Positions 1 to 8,438 of a stretch of DNA of 64,000 nt are shown here, piece by piece. A program made the position numbers and the translations under genes. The first letter of the stretch is position 1. Each line of letters starts with the position of its first letter. Source of the DNA: Cryobacterium glucosi (GTDB lineage Bacteria; Actinomycetota; Actinomycetes; Actinomycetales; Microbacteriaceae); NCBI RefSeq assembly GCF_004402235.1, contig NZ_SOFS01000018.1, forward strand, positions 1-64,000, in the 5' to 3' direction. The notes below the pieces were generated by a model. That model had not been told where the DNA came from. It did not search any database and was given only the letters and a program-made list of their open reading frames with translations.

Positions 1-330
1 CGGGCCCGCGGACGCGGTGGCCGGGCCGGACGGAGCCGCGGTGCTCGCGGGATCCGGTGCCGCGGCCCGCCGGGCCGCAGCGGGTGCGCGCGGCGGCGTT
101 GCGGCATCCGTGCGCTTGCTCGCCACCCGGTCGAGCTCGCCGTAGAGCACGTCGCGTGCGGCGGACATCCGCACGAATTCGGTGGTCGCGGCCGCGATCG
201 TCTCCGCGGAGGCACCGGCGAGGAGGTCGGGGTGGTGCGTCCGCGCCTGCTTGCGGAACTGCTTGTCGATTTCGGCGCGGCTCGCACCCGCAGGCACGTT
301 GAGGACCTCGGCGGCGATCTCCGGGGTCAT
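1..330 (-). CDS. J-domain (DnaJ-like) protein, partial at window edge
   Basis: Only the first 110 codons are inside the window; the frame is open to base 1. The protein starts MTPEIAAEVLNVPAGAS and has the helical pattern of a J domain, with a QFRKQAR helix II and the diagnostic HPD tripeptide at residues 33-35 (in THHPDLL). After about residue 70 it becomes an Ala/Pro-rich linker. J domains stimulate the ATPase of DnaK-type Hsp70 chaperones. No Gly/Phe or zinc-finger segment is visible in this part, so a small J-domain co-chaperone is more likely than full DnaJ. Its ATG overlaps the stop of the upstream membrane-protein gene by ATGA, so the two are probably co-translated. The C-terminus is unknown. 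Confidence 0.75.
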   Translation of the reverse strand, partial: MTPEIAAEVLNVPAGASRAEIDKQFRKQARTHHPDLLAGASAETIAAATTEFVRMSAARDVLYGELDRVASKRTDAATPPRAPAAARRAAAPDPASTAAPSGPATASAGP

Positions 331-821
331 GACAGCGGGCCGAACGAACGGAGGTACTTGTTGTAGGCCAGGCGCTGCAGGGTGTACTTGTACTGCGGAG
401 CGAGGGCGCGAACCCGGTCCAGCAGGCCGTCGTCGATCTCCTTCAGCCGGGAGCCCGCGCGGATCGTCAGGATCGGGCCGGCGACGATCGCCGCGACGAA
501 CACAAGGAAGAGGGGGTTGTGGGTGACCGCAAGACCGAGCACGGTCAGGAGCAGGCCGGCGACGAAGACTCCGACGCCGATCCAGAGGGACCGTTTCGCC
601 GGGGCGAGGTTCTCCTCCGCGAAGCGCGTCCAGCCTTCCTCCGAGCGGGTCCAGAACACCCAGCCGGGAGGCGCGGGGGAGCACTCCGGAACCGGCGTCC
701 ATCCGGCAGGGGGCTCCCAGCCCTGGTTGCCCGCAACCCAGTCGAGGGTCGGCGTCGGCCACCGCGGCGGGCGCTGGAACTCCAGCGGCAACGGGTCGGG
801 AAGCGTGGGGGCGTCGGCCAT
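327..821 (-). CDS. Hypothetical membrane protein (164 aa)
   Basis: I do not recognise a named family. The N-terminal half is cytoplasmic-looking and rich in Pro and Trp, with repeated G-W motifs (GWEPPAGW, PPGWVFW, EEGWTRF). Two hydrophobic segments follow at roughly residues 80-98 and 103-122, then a charged tail containing LKEIDDGLLDRVRALAPQYK. It overlaps the downstream J-domain gene by four bases (ATGA), so the pair forms an operon. The Trp-rich front may be a protein-interaction segment, which is inference only. No promoter was assigned. Confidence 0.7.
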   Translation of the reverse strand: MADAPTLPDPLPLEFQRPPRWPTPTLDWVAGNQGWEPPAGWTPVPECSPAPPGWVFWTRSEEGWTRFAEENLAPAKRSLWIGVGVFVAGLLLTVLGLAVTHNPLFLVFVAAIVAGPILTIRAGSRLKEIDDGLLDRVRALAPQYKYTLQRLAYNKYLRSFGPLS

Positions 822-1000
822 AGACCCAGATTAGTGGCATCGACGCCGGCTTCGGTCCCCTGAATGGGTGGCATGCCGGGGGACATGGTCCGATACCCGC
901 CGAGAATAAGTCCCCTAAAAAGGGGACACGGGCCCCCCGCGTATGCCACTATGTGTTCAGCATATTAATGCAGACGGCTACCCGACCCGAAAGTTCCACC

Positions 1001-1690
1001 ATGTCCCACTGGTTTACCCGAATTGCTGCCGTCACCGGTGTCGCCGTTCTGTCCCTTACCCTCACCTCATGCACAAGCGTCGCCGCCCTCGTCGGCTTCG
1101 CGCCGATCGACCAGGCCAGCCAGGTCTCGGCCTCCGCCGCGCCGACGGCCACCGTTACTCCGCTCGTCTTCAACTCTGTCTTCACCGACATGGGCTCGAT
1201 CCACCCGACGATCCAGCTCGCGCCCCAGCTCGAGCTCCAGCTCGACATGTGGACGGAACAGAAGACCCACGAGTGGTACACGGACAGCGACAAGCGTTTC
1301 TCGTTCGTGATCAGCGTCTTCGATCGCTCGCAGGCGCCTGAGGCCGCTTTCGGTACCAAGCGCCACGTCTACATGTCCAACGTCACGGTCACCGCAACGA
1401 CGACCACGGCGAGTGGCGCGAGCACGACGCCGTTCGTGCTCAACGTGAACCCGATCGCCGCAACGCTCGACCCCGAGGCACTCACGGGCCCCGGCGGGCT
1501 GCTCGTCACCTCGCCGAAGGGCGGCTTCCAGCTCGAGTCCAACTCGATCGGCGTGCTGACGCCGGACACCTACGGCCTGACCCTCGACTTCGCGATGACG
1601 ATCGCCGGTGAGGCCACGGCCGGCGGCGGCGCGACCGTCACCCAGATCGTGCACCAGTCGATCCCCGTGGCGATCTTCAAGCGCATGTAA
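1001..1690 (+). CDS. Putative secreted lipoprotein (229 aa)
   Basis: The start is placed at the internal ATG at 1001 because it gives a proper lipoprotein signal peptide: MSHWFTRI, a hydrophobic core, then the lipobox LTSC with Cys24 as the lipidated residue. An in-frame start 16 codons upstream (953) would bury that signal. The mature part is a single domain of about 200 residues rich in Thr and beta-branched residues, with a segment near the middle in which almost every residue is Thr, Ala or Val. No catalytic motif was found and the function is unknown. It stands alone, with a strong hairpin terminator 43 bases after its stop. The RBS upstream of 1001 is weak. Confidence 0.7.
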   Translation: MSHWFTRIAAVTGVAVLSLTLTSCTSVAALVGFAPIDQASQVSASAAPTATVTPLVFNSVFTDMGSIHPTIQLAPQLELQLDMWTEQKTHEWYTDSDKRFSFVISVFDRSQAPEAAFGTKRHVYMSNVTVTATTTTASGASTTPFVLNVNPIAATLDPEALTGPGGLLVTSPKGGFQLESNSIGVLTPDTYGLTLDFAMTIAGEATAGGGATVTQIVHQSIPVAIFKRM

Positions 1691-1732
1691 CAACTGCATG
1701 AACAAGCGCCGGCACCGCACGCCGGCACGCGA

Positions 1733-1772
1733 GAAAGGCCCGGAACGGCGAAATCGCCGCTCCGGGCCTTTC
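1733..1772. terminator. Bidirectional hairpin terminator
   Basis: AAAGGCCCGGA at 1734-1744 pairs with TCCGGGCCTTT at 1761-1771. An inner CGGCG/CGCCG stem extends it, and the loop is short and A-rich. It lies between the lipoprotein gene (+) and the ice-binding protein gene (-), which converge. The A run on one side and T run on the other let it act in both directions. Confidence 0.8.
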
Positions 1773-1840
1773 CTGTTGTACGGGCCTTTCTCGGTGTGCA
1801 GACCCGTAGGCTCACCGCGGCGGATGCCGCAGCGTCCGAT

Positions 1841-2656
1841 CTACAGGGCGGGCTCGGTGACCGTGTTCTTCTGCAGGGTGACCGCGGTCTGCGACAGCAG
1901 GCGACCGTCGACCGTCGCGCCGGTCTTCAGGGCGACGAGGGACTTGCCGAGGACGGTGCCCTCGAAGTGCGCGGTCGTGCCGACCGCGACGGACCCGGCG
2001 GCCTGCCAGAAGACGTTCTTCGCGAGCGCGCCGCCGGTGAGGGTGACCCGGGTGGCGGATGCCTGGGTGATGTTGCCCGAGATCTGGAAGATGAACACGT
2101 CGGTCGGGCCGCCGTCGAGGGTGACGTCACTCGTGATCGTCACGCCGGTGTTCCACTTGTAGAGCCCGGGAGCCAGGGTGAGGCCGCCGATCTCGCCGGC
2201 GCCGAGGTCGATCGCATCCGGCAGGGTGCGACCGGCGGCATCGGTGTACGCGGTGCCCATGTCGCCGACGGCGGTCGTGAGCAGGCTCGGGGCGGTGATC
2301 TCGCAGGCGGGGCCCGCGGCATCCACGGAGTAGATCAGGCCGGTCACCTCGGGGCAGCTCAGGTGGATGGCGGCACCGGTGATGGGGCTCGCCCCGACGT
2401 TTCCCGTGATTGCCGAGGCGTAGACATCCGTCACGCCCGTCTTGGAGAGGATCGCGAAGGTGCCGGCGAGGCCGAGCGAGACGGGCGCGCGCACGGAGCC
2501 GACCGGGACGGCGGCGGAGGCGGAGCTGGCCCCGGTGGTGGTGGCGCCGACCGTGCCGACCGCCGCGAGGGCGATCGCGACCAGGAGGACGGGCAGCCAC
2601 TTTCGGGCCGGCGTGGTGGTACTGGTTTCGGTGGGTGTCTGGTCGAATGCGGTCAT
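1841..2656 (-). CDS. Secreted DUF3494 ice-binding (antifreeze) protein
   Basis: A 271-residue protein of the DUF3494/type 1 ice-binding family. Members adsorb to ice crystals outside the cell and inhibit recrystallisation. The start is the ATG at 2656, with AAGGGAA seven bases upstream; a longer frame from 2743 has no such support. Residues 1-50 are a long signal peptide (basic KW, hydrophobic LPVLLVAIALAAVGTVG, Ala-rich cleavage region). The family core follows: LGLAGTFAILSKTGVTDV, SAITGNVGASPITG, LGAGEIGGLTLAPGLYKW, VFIFQISGNI, KNVFWQAAGSV and a C-terminal GTVLGKSLVALKTGATVDGRLLSQTAVTL. These are the repeats that build the beta-solenoid. The length matches a single-domain family member with no extra anchor. 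It is the best habitat indicator in the window. Confidence 0.93.
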   Translation of the reverse strand: MTAFDQTPTETSTTTPARKWLPVLLVAIALAAVGTVGATTTGASSASAAVPVGSVRAPVSLGLAGTFAILSKTGVTDVYASAITGNVGASPITGAAIHLSCPEVTGLIYSVDAAGPACEITAPSLLTTAVGDMGTAYTDAAGRTLPDAIDLGAGEIGGLTLAPGLYKWNTGVTITSDVTLDGGPTDVFIFQISGNITQASATRVTLTGGALAKNVFWQAAGSVAVGTTAHFEGTVLGKSLVALKTGATVDGRLLSQTAVTLQKNTVTEPAL

Positions 2657-3079
2657 GGTGATTCCCTTTGTTCCCGTCAGCCCGGGTCCGCGACTGCGGA
2701 GCCGGGGCAGGGCCGTCGCACGCGGCGGTCCCCGGAGCTCCATCCGGGTTACGCTCGCTGGCGGAAGTGTGCCGGGAATGCACCTCTCCAGCCACCGGGG
2801 CAGACGGGTACCGCACCTGGAACAGGTGCCCTCAGTAGCTGGAATCCAACGAATCGAATCTGTCTAACCCCCAGACTAGGGCCAGAATCCGTCGGCCCTG
2901 GACCGGGGAGTGCTGTCCGGGTGAATTCGCGAGGAACACCCGGCGCCGGCGCACCCCTGCGCCCTCGACACCTGGGGCACTAGCCGCTGCCCTGACCTAG
3001 CAGTAGGTTGCCGAGAGCGGATGCCGTCGGCGCCACGAGACGCCGGGTCGCGGCTTTCGAGGTCGCGTCAGGAGTTGTC
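2657..3079. other. Long intergenic region: putative leader of the ice-binding gene and PEP synthase upstream region
   Basis: 423 bases with no convincing gene. The part nearest the ice-binding gene is very GC-rich. On the minus strand it contains several potential hairpins, including a perfect GCACCTG/CAGGTGC stem (2813-2829) and a CCCGGA/TCCGGG stem just upstream of the RBS. I could not match it to a known riboswitch class. A structured 5' leader that responds to temperature or a ligand is possible but unproven. The PEP synthase RBS AGGAG lies at 3070-3074. Confidence 0.35.
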
Positions 3080-5470
3080 ATGTCAGAGCGTCATGTGGTC
3101 TGGTTCGAAGAGATCGGCCTCGCCGACATCCCCCAGGTCGGCGGGAAGAACGCTTCCCTCGGCGAAATGGTCGGCTCGCTCGCCGGCCAGGGGGTGCGGG
3201 TGCCCGACGGTTTCGCGACGACGGCGGATGCCTACCGCGCGTTCATCACGGAGAACGGGATCGAGTCGGCCCTGCGCCAGGCCCTCGACAGCTACCACTC
3301 CGGCGAGGCGACTCTGCGGGTCACGGGCGAGAGCCTGCGCGAGTTGTTCCTGAACGGGGAATTCCCCGAGGACACGGCCGCGGGCATCCGCTCGGCCTAT
3401 CGGGAACTGTCTGCCCGCTCCGGGCAGCAGAACCTCGCCGTGGCGGTGCGGAGCAGCGCGACCGCGGAAGACCTGCCGGACGCGAGCTTCGCCGGGCAGC
3501 AGGAGACCTTCCTGAACGTGACGGGGGAGCGGGACCTGCTCGCCGCCTGCCGCCGCTGTTATGCGAGCCTGTTCACCGACCGGGCGATCAGCTACCGCGA
3601 AGTCAAGGGCTTCGACCACCTCGACGTGGCACTCTCGATCGGGGTGCAGCGGATGATCCGCTCCGACCTGGGCGGGTCCGGGGTGATGTTCTCGATCGAC
3701 ACCGACACCGGGTTCCCGGGTGCCGCCGTGATCAGCGCGGCCTGGGGACTCGGCGAGACCGTGGTGCAGGGCGCCGTCGACCCCGACAAGTACCTCGTGT
3801 TCAAGGCGCTGCTCGCCGACCCCGGGCTGACCCCGATCATCGAGAAGACCCTCGGCGCCAAGGCGACCAAGATGGTCTACGCCGCCGGCGGCAGCGCCCG
3901 TACCCGGGTGATCGACACTCCGCTGCGGGAGCGGAATGCGTTCGTGCTGAGCGACACCGAGATCGTGCAGCTCGCCCGATGGGCCGTGATCGTCGAAGAC
4001 CACTACGGCCGGCCGATGGACATGGAGTGGGCCAGGGACGGCGTCACCCAGGAGCTGTACATGGTGCAGGCGCGGCCGGAGACGGTGCAGTCGCAGGCGA
4101 GCGGCACCGTCTTCACCGTGAGCAGGCTGCTCGAGAGCGGGCCCCTCATCGTCTCCGGCGTCGCGATCGGTGACAGCATCGCGACCGGAACCGCGTGCGT
4201 GATCCGCGACCCGGCCGACATCGACAACTTCATCGACGGCGCGATCCTCGTCACCGAGATGACCGACCCCGACTGGGTTCCGATCATGACCCGGGCATCG
4301 GGCATCGTGACCGACCACGGCGGGCCGACCAGTCACGCCGCGATCGTCAGCAGGGAGCTCGGCGTGCCCGCGGTCGTCGGCACCGGCACCGGAACCGACC
4401 TGATCCACAACGGCGCCGAGATCACGCTCTCCTGTGCAGAGGGCGACGAGGGCTTCGTCTACGCAGGCACCCTCGACTTCGAGACCGAGGAGGTCGACCT
4501 CGGCACGGTGCCGACGACGCGCACGAAGCTGATGGTGAACATCGCGAGCCCCGCCGCCGCGTTCGAATGGTGGCGGTTGCCGGCCGCGGGCGTCGGCCTG
4601 GCCCGGATGGAGTTCATCATCAACAACCTGATCACCATCCACCCGATGGCGCTCGTGCACCCGGAGCGGGTCACCGACCGGGCCGCGCTCCGGCGCATCC
4701 ACGAACGCACCCGCGGCTTCGCCGACCCGCAGGAGTACTTCGTGCAGACCCTCGCGCTCGGCATCGCGAAGCTCACCGCGCCGTACTACCCCGACCCGGT
4801 GATCGTGCGGATGAGCGACTTCAAGACCAATGAGTACGCGCACCTGCTCGGTGGCGGAGCGTTCGAGCACACCGAGGAGAACCCGATGATCGGCTTCCGC
4901 GGCGCCTCCCGCTACTACGACGACCGCTACCGTGAGGGGTTCGCGCTCGAATGCCGGGCGATCAAGCGGGTGCGCGAGGAGATCGGCTTCACCGACGTGA
5001 TCGTGATGGTTCCGTTCTGCCGCACCGTGGCCGAAGCCGACAAGGTGCTCGCGGTGATGGCCGCGAACGGGCTGACCCGCGGCGAGAACGGCCTGCAGGT
5101 GTACATGATGTGCGAGATCCCCGCGAACGTGATCCTCGCCGAGGAGTTCGCGACCCGGTTCGACGGCTTCTCGATCGGGTCGAACGACCTCACCCAGCTC
5201 GTGCTCGGCGTCGACAGGGACGCCGGCGAACTCGCCGGCCTCTTCGACGAACGTGACGAAGCGGTCAAGCGGATGATCAGCGAGGCCATTCGCAAGGCTC
5301 ACGCCGCCGGGATCAAGATCGGCATCTGCGGGCAGGCGCCGAGCAACTACCCGGACTTCGCGGCCTTCCTGGTGCGCGAGGGCATCGATTCGATCTCGCT
5401 CAATCCGGACAGCTTCCTGAAGACGGCGGGCATAGTCGCCGAGGCCGAGGGGCTGCTCGACACCGTATGA
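3080..5470 (+). CDS. ppsA: Phosphoenolpyruvate synthase
   Basis: 796-residue PEP synthase (pyruvate, water dikinase), which makes PEP, AMP and phosphate from pyruvate, ATP and water and so supports gluconeogenesis. The start at 3080 follows AGGAG and gives the family N-terminus VVWFEEIGLADIPQVGGKNASLGEM (the PPDK ATP-binding domain, to about residue 340). The mobile swivel domain contains GGPTSHA with the phospho-acceptor His419. The C-terminal TIM barrel holds the pyruvate site, with MMCEIPANVIL, the FSIGSNDLTQL motif and Cys750 in IGICGQAPSNYP. Length and domain order match bacterial PpsA. It is monocistronic and ends 23 bases from a convergent gene. Its presence fits growth on acids and uronates, which yield pyruvate. 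Confidence 0.95.
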   Translation: MSERHVVWFEEIGLADIPQVGGKNASLGEMVGSLAGQGVRVPDGFATTADAYRAFITENGIESALRQALDSYHSGEATLRVTGESLRELFLNGEFPEDTAAGIRSAYRELSARSGQQNLAVAVRSSATAEDLPDASFAGQQETFLNVTGERDLLAACRRCYASLFTDRAISYREVKGFDHLDVALSIGVQRMIRSDLGGSGVMFSIDTDTGFPGAAVISAAWGLGETVVQGAVDPDKYLVFKALLADPGLTPIIEKTLGAKATKMVYAAGGSARTRVIDTPLRERNAFVLSDTEIVQLARWAVIVEDHYGRPMDMEWARDGVTQELYMVQARPETVQSQASGTVFTVSRLLESGPLIVSGVAIGDSIATGTACVIRDPADIDNFIDGAILVTEMTDPDWVPIMTRASGIVTDHGGPTSHAAIVSRELGVPAVVGTGTGTDLIHNGAEITLSCAEGDEGFVYAGTLDFETEEVDLGTVPTTRTKLMVNIASPAAAFEWWRLPAAGVGLARMEFIINNLITIHPMALVHPERVTDRAALRRIHERTRGFADPQEYFVQTLALGIAKLTAPYYPDPVIVRMSDFKTNEYAHLLGGGAFEHTEENPMIGFRGASRYYDDRYREGFALECRAIKRVREEIGFTDVIVMVPFCRTVAEADKVLAVMAANGLTRGENGLQVYMMCEIPANVILAEEFATRFDGFSIGSNDLTQLVLGVDRDAGELAGLFDERDEAVKRMISEAIRKAHAAGIKIGICGQAPSNYPDFAAFLVREGIDSISLNPDSFLKTAGIVAEAEGLLDTV

Positions 5471-5493
5471 CGGCCGGCTCCTGCGGTGCGGCG

Positions 5494-5841
5494 TCAGCCC
5501 TTGCTGTCGTCGTACTGCTCGAGCACGGCCTGCTCGTATTCGTACTCGGCTGCCTCGGCCGCGGCCTTCGCCTTGGTCACCCGCTGGCTGATCGCGTGCT
5601 CCGACTTCTCCAACCGGCGCGCCTCGAGCGGGCTGGAGCTCTCAAGGAGGTCCTCGAGGGTGTCCGGGTCGAGGTGCATGGCCTCGATCGCATCGGCCTC
5701 CGACCGGGCGACGGCCGCCTTGCTGCGCAGCAGTCGCACCCGCGCATCCTTCGCGTCCTGCCGCTTCGCCGCCTCGGCGTTCGCAATGTCCTCGTCACTC
5801 CCGAAGCGTTCGATGCGCTTGTCCTGGCCAGTGTCACTCAT
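5494..5841 (-). CDS. Hypothetical coiled-coil protein (115 aa)
   Basis: Highly charged small protein starting MSDTGQDKRIERFGSDEDIANAEA. The ATG at 5841 is chosen over one at 5865 because GGAGG lies just upstream of it. Almost the whole length is predicted helix with heptad-like spacing of Ala/Leu, ending in EYEYEQAVLEQYDDSKG. There is no membrane segment or catalytic motif. I recognise no named family. It is convergent with PEP synthase and may be a structural or scaffold protein; no function is assigned. Confidence 0.65.
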   Translation of the reverse strand: MSDTGQDKRIERFGSDEDIANAEAAKRQDAKDARVRLLRSKAAVARSEADAIEAMHLDPDTLEDLLESSSPLEARRLEKSEHAISQRVTKAKAAAEAAEYEYEQAVLEQYDDSKG

Positions 5842-5977
5842 GATGCCTCCCCGTCTCCGTGGCATCGTAGCGCGGCAGCGGCGATGGGGAAACGGCCCCG
5901 AGCGGGTGACGCCGGGTCGGGCGGCGCCGGGCGTCAGTGTGGAGTGGGTGGTGTGGCTGTCGCCGGTCCGGCGGGCG

Positions 5978-6196
5978 TCAGCGGCGCTGGTTGCCTCGGC
6001 CGCTGGTCCAGAGCCAGCGGGCCCTGGCGGTGGCGATTCCGCCGGCGGCGAGGGCGACGATCGCCACCGGAACCGCCACGCTCACGAAGGCGTTGTGGTT
6101 CACGGCGTTGAAGTAGAGAACCCCGAGCGCGATCGCACAGCAGACGAAACCGGCGATCCCGCACATCGAAAATGTCCAGTCCTTGAGGCTGCGCAT
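5978..6196 (-). CDS. Small membrane protein (72 aa)
   Basis: Two hydrophobic segments (about residues 11-28 and 36-56) separated by a short NAVNHNA loop, with a basic tail (RARWLW...RGNQRR). Its start lies three bases after the stop of the mycoredoxin-like gene, so the two are almost certainly one transcript. The Cys-Cys pair in the first membrane helix (GFVCCAIA) is notable next to a thiol-disulfide protein, but any redox link is inference. Family unknown. Confidence 0.65.
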   Translation of the reverse strand: MRSLKDWTFSMCGIAGFVCCAIALGVLYFNAVNHNAFVSVAVPVAIVALAAGGIATARARWLWTSGRGNQRR

Positions 6197-6199
6197 GGC

Positions 6200-6481
6200 T
6201 CAGGCCTCCACGGAGAACTGGGCGAGTTTCGCGCGCAGGTCGGCGTCGCTCGGCTCGACGAGGTGGCTCGCGTCGGGGAACACGATCACGGGGATCCGGG
6301 TACGTCCACTGATCGCGTGGGCGCGGTCGGCGCCGTCCGCGACGGCCTCGAGGTCGACGTAGTCGTAGTCGAGTTCGAGTCCGTCGAGCACCTTCTTCGA
6401 GCGGCGGCAGTCGCCGCACCACTCCGCGCCGAACAGGGTGATGCGGGGGTCGAGGGGGACGGATGCTGTCGCTGCGGTCAT
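6200..6481 (-). CDS. Glutaredoxin-like protein, probable mycoredoxin
   Basis: 93-residue thioredoxin-fold protein. The N-terminal strand ITLFGAEWCGDCRR holds a CxxC redox site (CGDC). The cis-proline loop is RIPVIVFPD, and the C-terminus has a short helix (DADLRAKLAQF). In actinobacteria such proteins, called mycoredoxins, reduce mycothiol-mixed disulfides. The site CGDC differs from the common CGYC, so partner and redox potential could differ. It is translated with the small membrane protein three bases downstream. Specific substrates cannot be read from sequence. Confidence 0.8.
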   Translation of the reverse strand: MTAATASVPLDPRITLFGAEWCGDCRRSKKVLDGLELDYDYVDLEAVADGADRAHAISGRTRIPVIVFPDASHLVEPSDADLRAKLAQFSVEA

Positions 6482-6633
6482 CCGCCGATCTTACGTGGCC
6501 GCGCTGGGTATCCGTCTGCGGGGACGGACAGGGGCGGATCATAGGTTCGCCCTTTTTGGGGCTTTTTTCCGGCCGAATCGGGCCGGGTGCCCTGTTATGT
6601 TCGAAAGAGCGACAGACAGTCGGGGGGCTGAAG

Positions 6634-8331
6634 GTGGACTCGAAGGCGGCAGCACCGGAGGTGCGGGCATCTTCGGCAGCGCCCGTTCGCAGTACCGCAC
6701 CGACGCCCGCACCGACGCCCGCACCGTATTCGACCGCGGCACTCCTCGCCGCGTGCGAACTCTCGCGCGCCGACGGCCGGCACCTGGACGGCGCGGCGCA
6801 GGCCGAACAGGTGCTCGCGACCTTCGGGATCACCCCCGCCGAGTGCGCGCAGGCCCGCGAGCTGCTCGCACTGCACCGGTTGCGGCTGGGCGAGGTCGAG
6901 GCATCCGTTCGTCACGGGCTGCTCGCCCTCGAATACCTGGTCGACACGGGCGAACTGCTGCGGCAGTCGCAGGTGCACTGCACCCTGGCGCTCGCGTTCC
7001 ATGAGTCCGGCCTGCACGAACCCGCGCTGCGCCACGTGCTCGGCGCGCTCTCCGCGGCGCGGGCGAGCGGCAGCAAGCTCGCCGAATTCTGGGCGCTCAG
7101 CCGCTCCTCGATGGTGCACGTGGGTATGGCCGACGCGCAGCGCGCCCTCGAACTGGGCCGCCAGGCGCTCGACCTGTCGCGGCTGCTCGAGGACGCCGAG
7201 GCCAGATTCGCCGGACTCAACAACCTCGGCGACACCTGCCTCGAGCTCGCCAAGACCCAGAGCGCCCAGGGCCTCGACCCGGCGGATGCCCTCCGAGAGG
7301 CACTCGACAATGTGCAGCAGGGCGCGGCGCTCGCCCAGGGCCAGGGACACGTCTTCTGGGAGACGATCGCGCGCACCAACCTCGTGAGCATCCTGATCGA
7401 GCTCCGCCGGTACGGCGAAGCGCGCGAACAGGTCGGGCTGTCCAAGCGCCTCGCGGCGGCGAACGGCTACCGGAATCTCGAACTCGACAATGACGCCCAG
7501 CTCGCCGAGCTCCTGCGTGCAGAGGGACGCATTGACGAGGCGACCGCGATGATGGTCGCCCAGCTGGCCGATCCCTTCATCGAGGACGATCCCGCGCGGC
7601 TCACCCGGCTGCATCGTGCGCTCGGGGAGATGTACAAGGAGCGCGGCCACTTCAAGTTCGCCCTCGACCACGCCGAAAAGCTGCACGAGCTGACCCTGCG
7701 CCTCACTCGGCAGACGGCGGGGCTGCAATCCCGGATGCTGATCAACACTCTCGAGATCGAACAGGCCCGCCACGAGACGGAGCGGTCGCAGCTCGAAGCA
7801 CAGGTGCTGCGCATCCGTGCGGAGAAGCTCGACCAGCAGGCCCACACCGACCCGCTCACCCTGTTGCCGAACCGGCGAGCGCTCGACCGGCAGTTGCCCG
7901 CGCTGATGCGCCGGGCGCACGACCGCGCGCAGCCGCTCTGCGCGGCGATGGTGGACCTCGACCACTTCAAACGGGTGAACGACGCGCACGGGCACGCCAC
8001 GGGCGACCGGGTGCTGGCCGCGATGGGCACGATCCTGACGGACGCCATCCGGGACAGCGACCTCGCGGTACGGCTCGGCGGCGAGGAATTCCTGCTGGTG
8101 TTCGGCGACGCGACCCCGGCCGACGCCGCGAAGGCCTGCGAGCGCCTGCTCGATGCGGTGAGCGGCTTCCGCTGGGACGACGTAGCGCCGGGGCTGCGCT
8201 GCACCGTGAGCATCGGTCTGGCCGTGCGGAACAGTGGCGAACGCACCGCCCACTGGCTCGCCCGCGCCGACAAGGCCCTCTACGAGGCCAAACGCGCCGG
8301 CCGCAACCGCGTCGAGTCCGCGCCGCAGTAG
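6634..8331 (+). CDS. TPR-GGDEF diguanylate cyclase
   Basis: 565-residue cytosolic protein that probably makes cyclic di-GMP from two GTP. The GTG at 6634 is preferred because a GGGGGG run lies just upstream; an earlier frame start would overlap the divergent mycoredoxin gene. An Ala/Pro linker leads into about 300 residues of TPR-like helical repeats (LLALHRLRLGEVEASVRHGLLAL, FAGLNNLGDTCLELAK and others). A coiled coil (LEIEQARHETERSQLEAQVL) follows, then a GGDEF domain starting HTDPLTLLPNRRALD. The active-site motif is GGEEF (482-486), with an intact RxxD inhibitory site (RDSD, 473-476), so product inhibition is likely. It has no EAL domain or membrane segment. The TPR part probably senses a protein partner. 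Confidence 0.9.
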   Translation: MDSKAAAPEVRASSAAPVRSTAPTPAPTPAPYSTAALLAACELSRADGRHLDGAAQAEQVLATFGITPAECAQARELLALHRLRLGEVEASVRHGLLALEYLVDTGELLRQSQVHCTLALAFHESGLHEPALRHVLGALSAARASGSKLAEFWALSRSSMVHVGMADAQRALELGRQALDLSRLLEDAEARFAGLNNLGDTCLELAKTQSAQGLDPADALREALDNVQQGAALAQGQGHVFWETIARTNLVSILIELRRYGEAREQVGLSKRLAAANGYRNLELDNDAQLAELLRAEGRIDEATAMMVAQLADPFIEDDPARLTRLHRALGEMYKERGHFKFALDHAEKLHELTLRLTRQTAGLQSRMLINTLEIEQARHETERSQLEAQVLRIRAEKLDQQAHTDPLTLLPNRRALDRQLPALMRRAHDRAQPLCAAMVDLDHFKRVNDAHGHATGDRVLAAMGTILTDAIRDSDLAVRLGGEEFLLVFGDATPADAAKACERLLDAVSGFRWDDVAPGLRCTVSIGLAVRNSGERTAHWLARADKALYEAKRAGRNRVESAPQ

Positions 8332-8394
8332 CCGTGAGGTGTTGCACATCGACGTTTGAGGGCACTAGGAAGGTCGATTTGCGACACCTCACGG
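8332..8394. repeat. Long imperfect hairpin between convergent genes
   Basis: Two 22-base arms (8332-8353 and 8373-8394) are complementary except for one G-U type pair and one mismatch, around a 19-base loop. It begins directly after the cyclase stop codon and faces the convergent pseudogene, so it can terminate transcription from either side. It lacks a T tract. It resembles other long hairpins in this window in form but not in sequence. Confidence 0.7.
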
Positions 8395-8438
8395 GGTGGT
8401 CGAGTGGGCGAGTGGGCGAGCGGATGCCAGCGTGGCGG

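Noticed and set aside
2657..2900. Leader of the ice-binding gene as a cyclic di-AMP (ydaO) or cyclic di-GMP riboswitch
   Set aside because: GGGGAC-like words are present, but the conserved cores of either class are not; I keep only a generic structured-leader note.
3083..5302. A 739-codon open frame antisense to PEP synthase
   Set aside because: Same shadow effect. No recognisable motifs, and the sense gene is certain.
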